Source: Chloroflexota bacterium (lineage in GTDB: Bacteria; Chloroflexota; Anaerolineae; 4572-78; J111). From it: a stretch of 64,000 nt of DNA. The position numbers and the translations under genes were made by a program. The stretch covers positions 90,263 through 154,262 of the forward strand of contig BOKF01000019.1 in the NCBI GenBank assembly GCA_016860845.1. Direction: 5' to 3'. The notes under the pieces are model-generated. The model saw only the letters and a program-made list of their open reading frames with translations. It did not search any database and was not told where the DNA came from. This document shows, one piece after another, positions 63,870-64,000 of this stretch (positions within the stretch are counted from its first letter, which is position 1; each line of letters begins with the position of its first letter).

Positions 63870-63874
63870 TGCCT
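63870..63874. repeat. Target site duplication TGCCT, right copy
   Basis: Identical to 55934-55938. Its last T is also the first base of the next transposon end. Confidence 0.85.
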
Positions 63875-64000
63875 GTGCCGTCCAGCGTAAGTTTAGAAAA
63901 ATGAATTTTTCCATTGCAACCTTAGAAAAAGTCACCCTGAAGGGTTCCAAAATCCAACTGTAGCCTTAGAAAATTATGAAAAAGCCGTTTACTTAGTCCA
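63874..64000. mobile_element. Left end of a second, related Tn7-like element (runs off the window)
   Basis: TGTGCCGTCCAGCG starts at 63874, followed by three sites in the same order and spacing as the left end at 55939: 63881-63901, 63911-63933 and about 63951-63974, with several substitutions relative to it. Same orientation as the complete element. Its genes lie outside the window, or only an end remains. Confidence 0.75.

Overview
The window looks like an accessory replicon (plasmid or integrated plasmid-like element) from an environmental bacterium. Long runs of uncharacterised plus-strand genes, a ParB/ThiF (PRTRC) cassette, pentapeptide repeats and Tn7-like transposition genes would fit Chloroflexota, but that assignment is inference. 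No rRNA, tRNA or chromosomal housekeeping operon was recognised.

Layout. 0-0.6 kb: two tandem copies of a promoter plus a three-hairpin structured RNA. 0.6-2.8 kb: a replication initiator whose coding sequence contains an eight-copy iteron array and whose C-terminus resembles DnaA domain I. 3-9.3 kb: small genes, a split response regulator and a pentapeptide-repeat protein. 9.5-10.4 kb: a non-coding field of degenerate repeats. 10.4-12.2 kb: a GHKL ATPase with a C-terminal HExxH motif. 12.2-14 kb: a promoter, leader and terminator followed by a tnpB-only element. 14.1-32.4 kb: a long, tightly overlapping plus-strand series containing a DNA methyltransferase and a complete ubiquitin-like set (Ubl, E2-like, JAMM protease, E1-like), then many unknown small genes and ParB. 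An IS5-family element (32.3-33.4 kb) has replaced the last codons of the final gene in the series.

33.5-42 kb: two methyltransferase-like paralogues, small genes, and a gene interrupted by a transposase-less passenger element made of two diverged modules with multiple terminal repeats; removing it restores the reading frame. 42-49.5 kb: DNA polymerase IV and a minus-strand block (SDR, membrane protein, XRE regulator with a P-loop-less AAA protein, beta-propeller protein). 50-56 kb: further unknown genes and two more methyltransferase-like paralogues. 55.9-63.9 kb: a complete Tn7-like transposon (tnsA-tnsB-tnsC-tniQ plus one cargo gene) bounded by TGTGA ends, three end repeats per side and a perfect 5-bp target duplication TGCCT. 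A second left end of the same type starts 5 bp beyond it.

Three themes link the parts. (1) Eight otherwise different proteins end in a shared short tail of the form P-(S/T)-F-E-x-L-(F/Y)-R. (2) A five-member family related to N6-adenine DNA methyltransferases, all lacking the catalytic NPPY-type motif, is spread over the window; one member is the Tn7-like insertion site and another is the transposon's cargo. (3) The replication, partition and ubiquitin-like modules suggest a self-maintaining replicon that collects nested, partly site-specific transposons.
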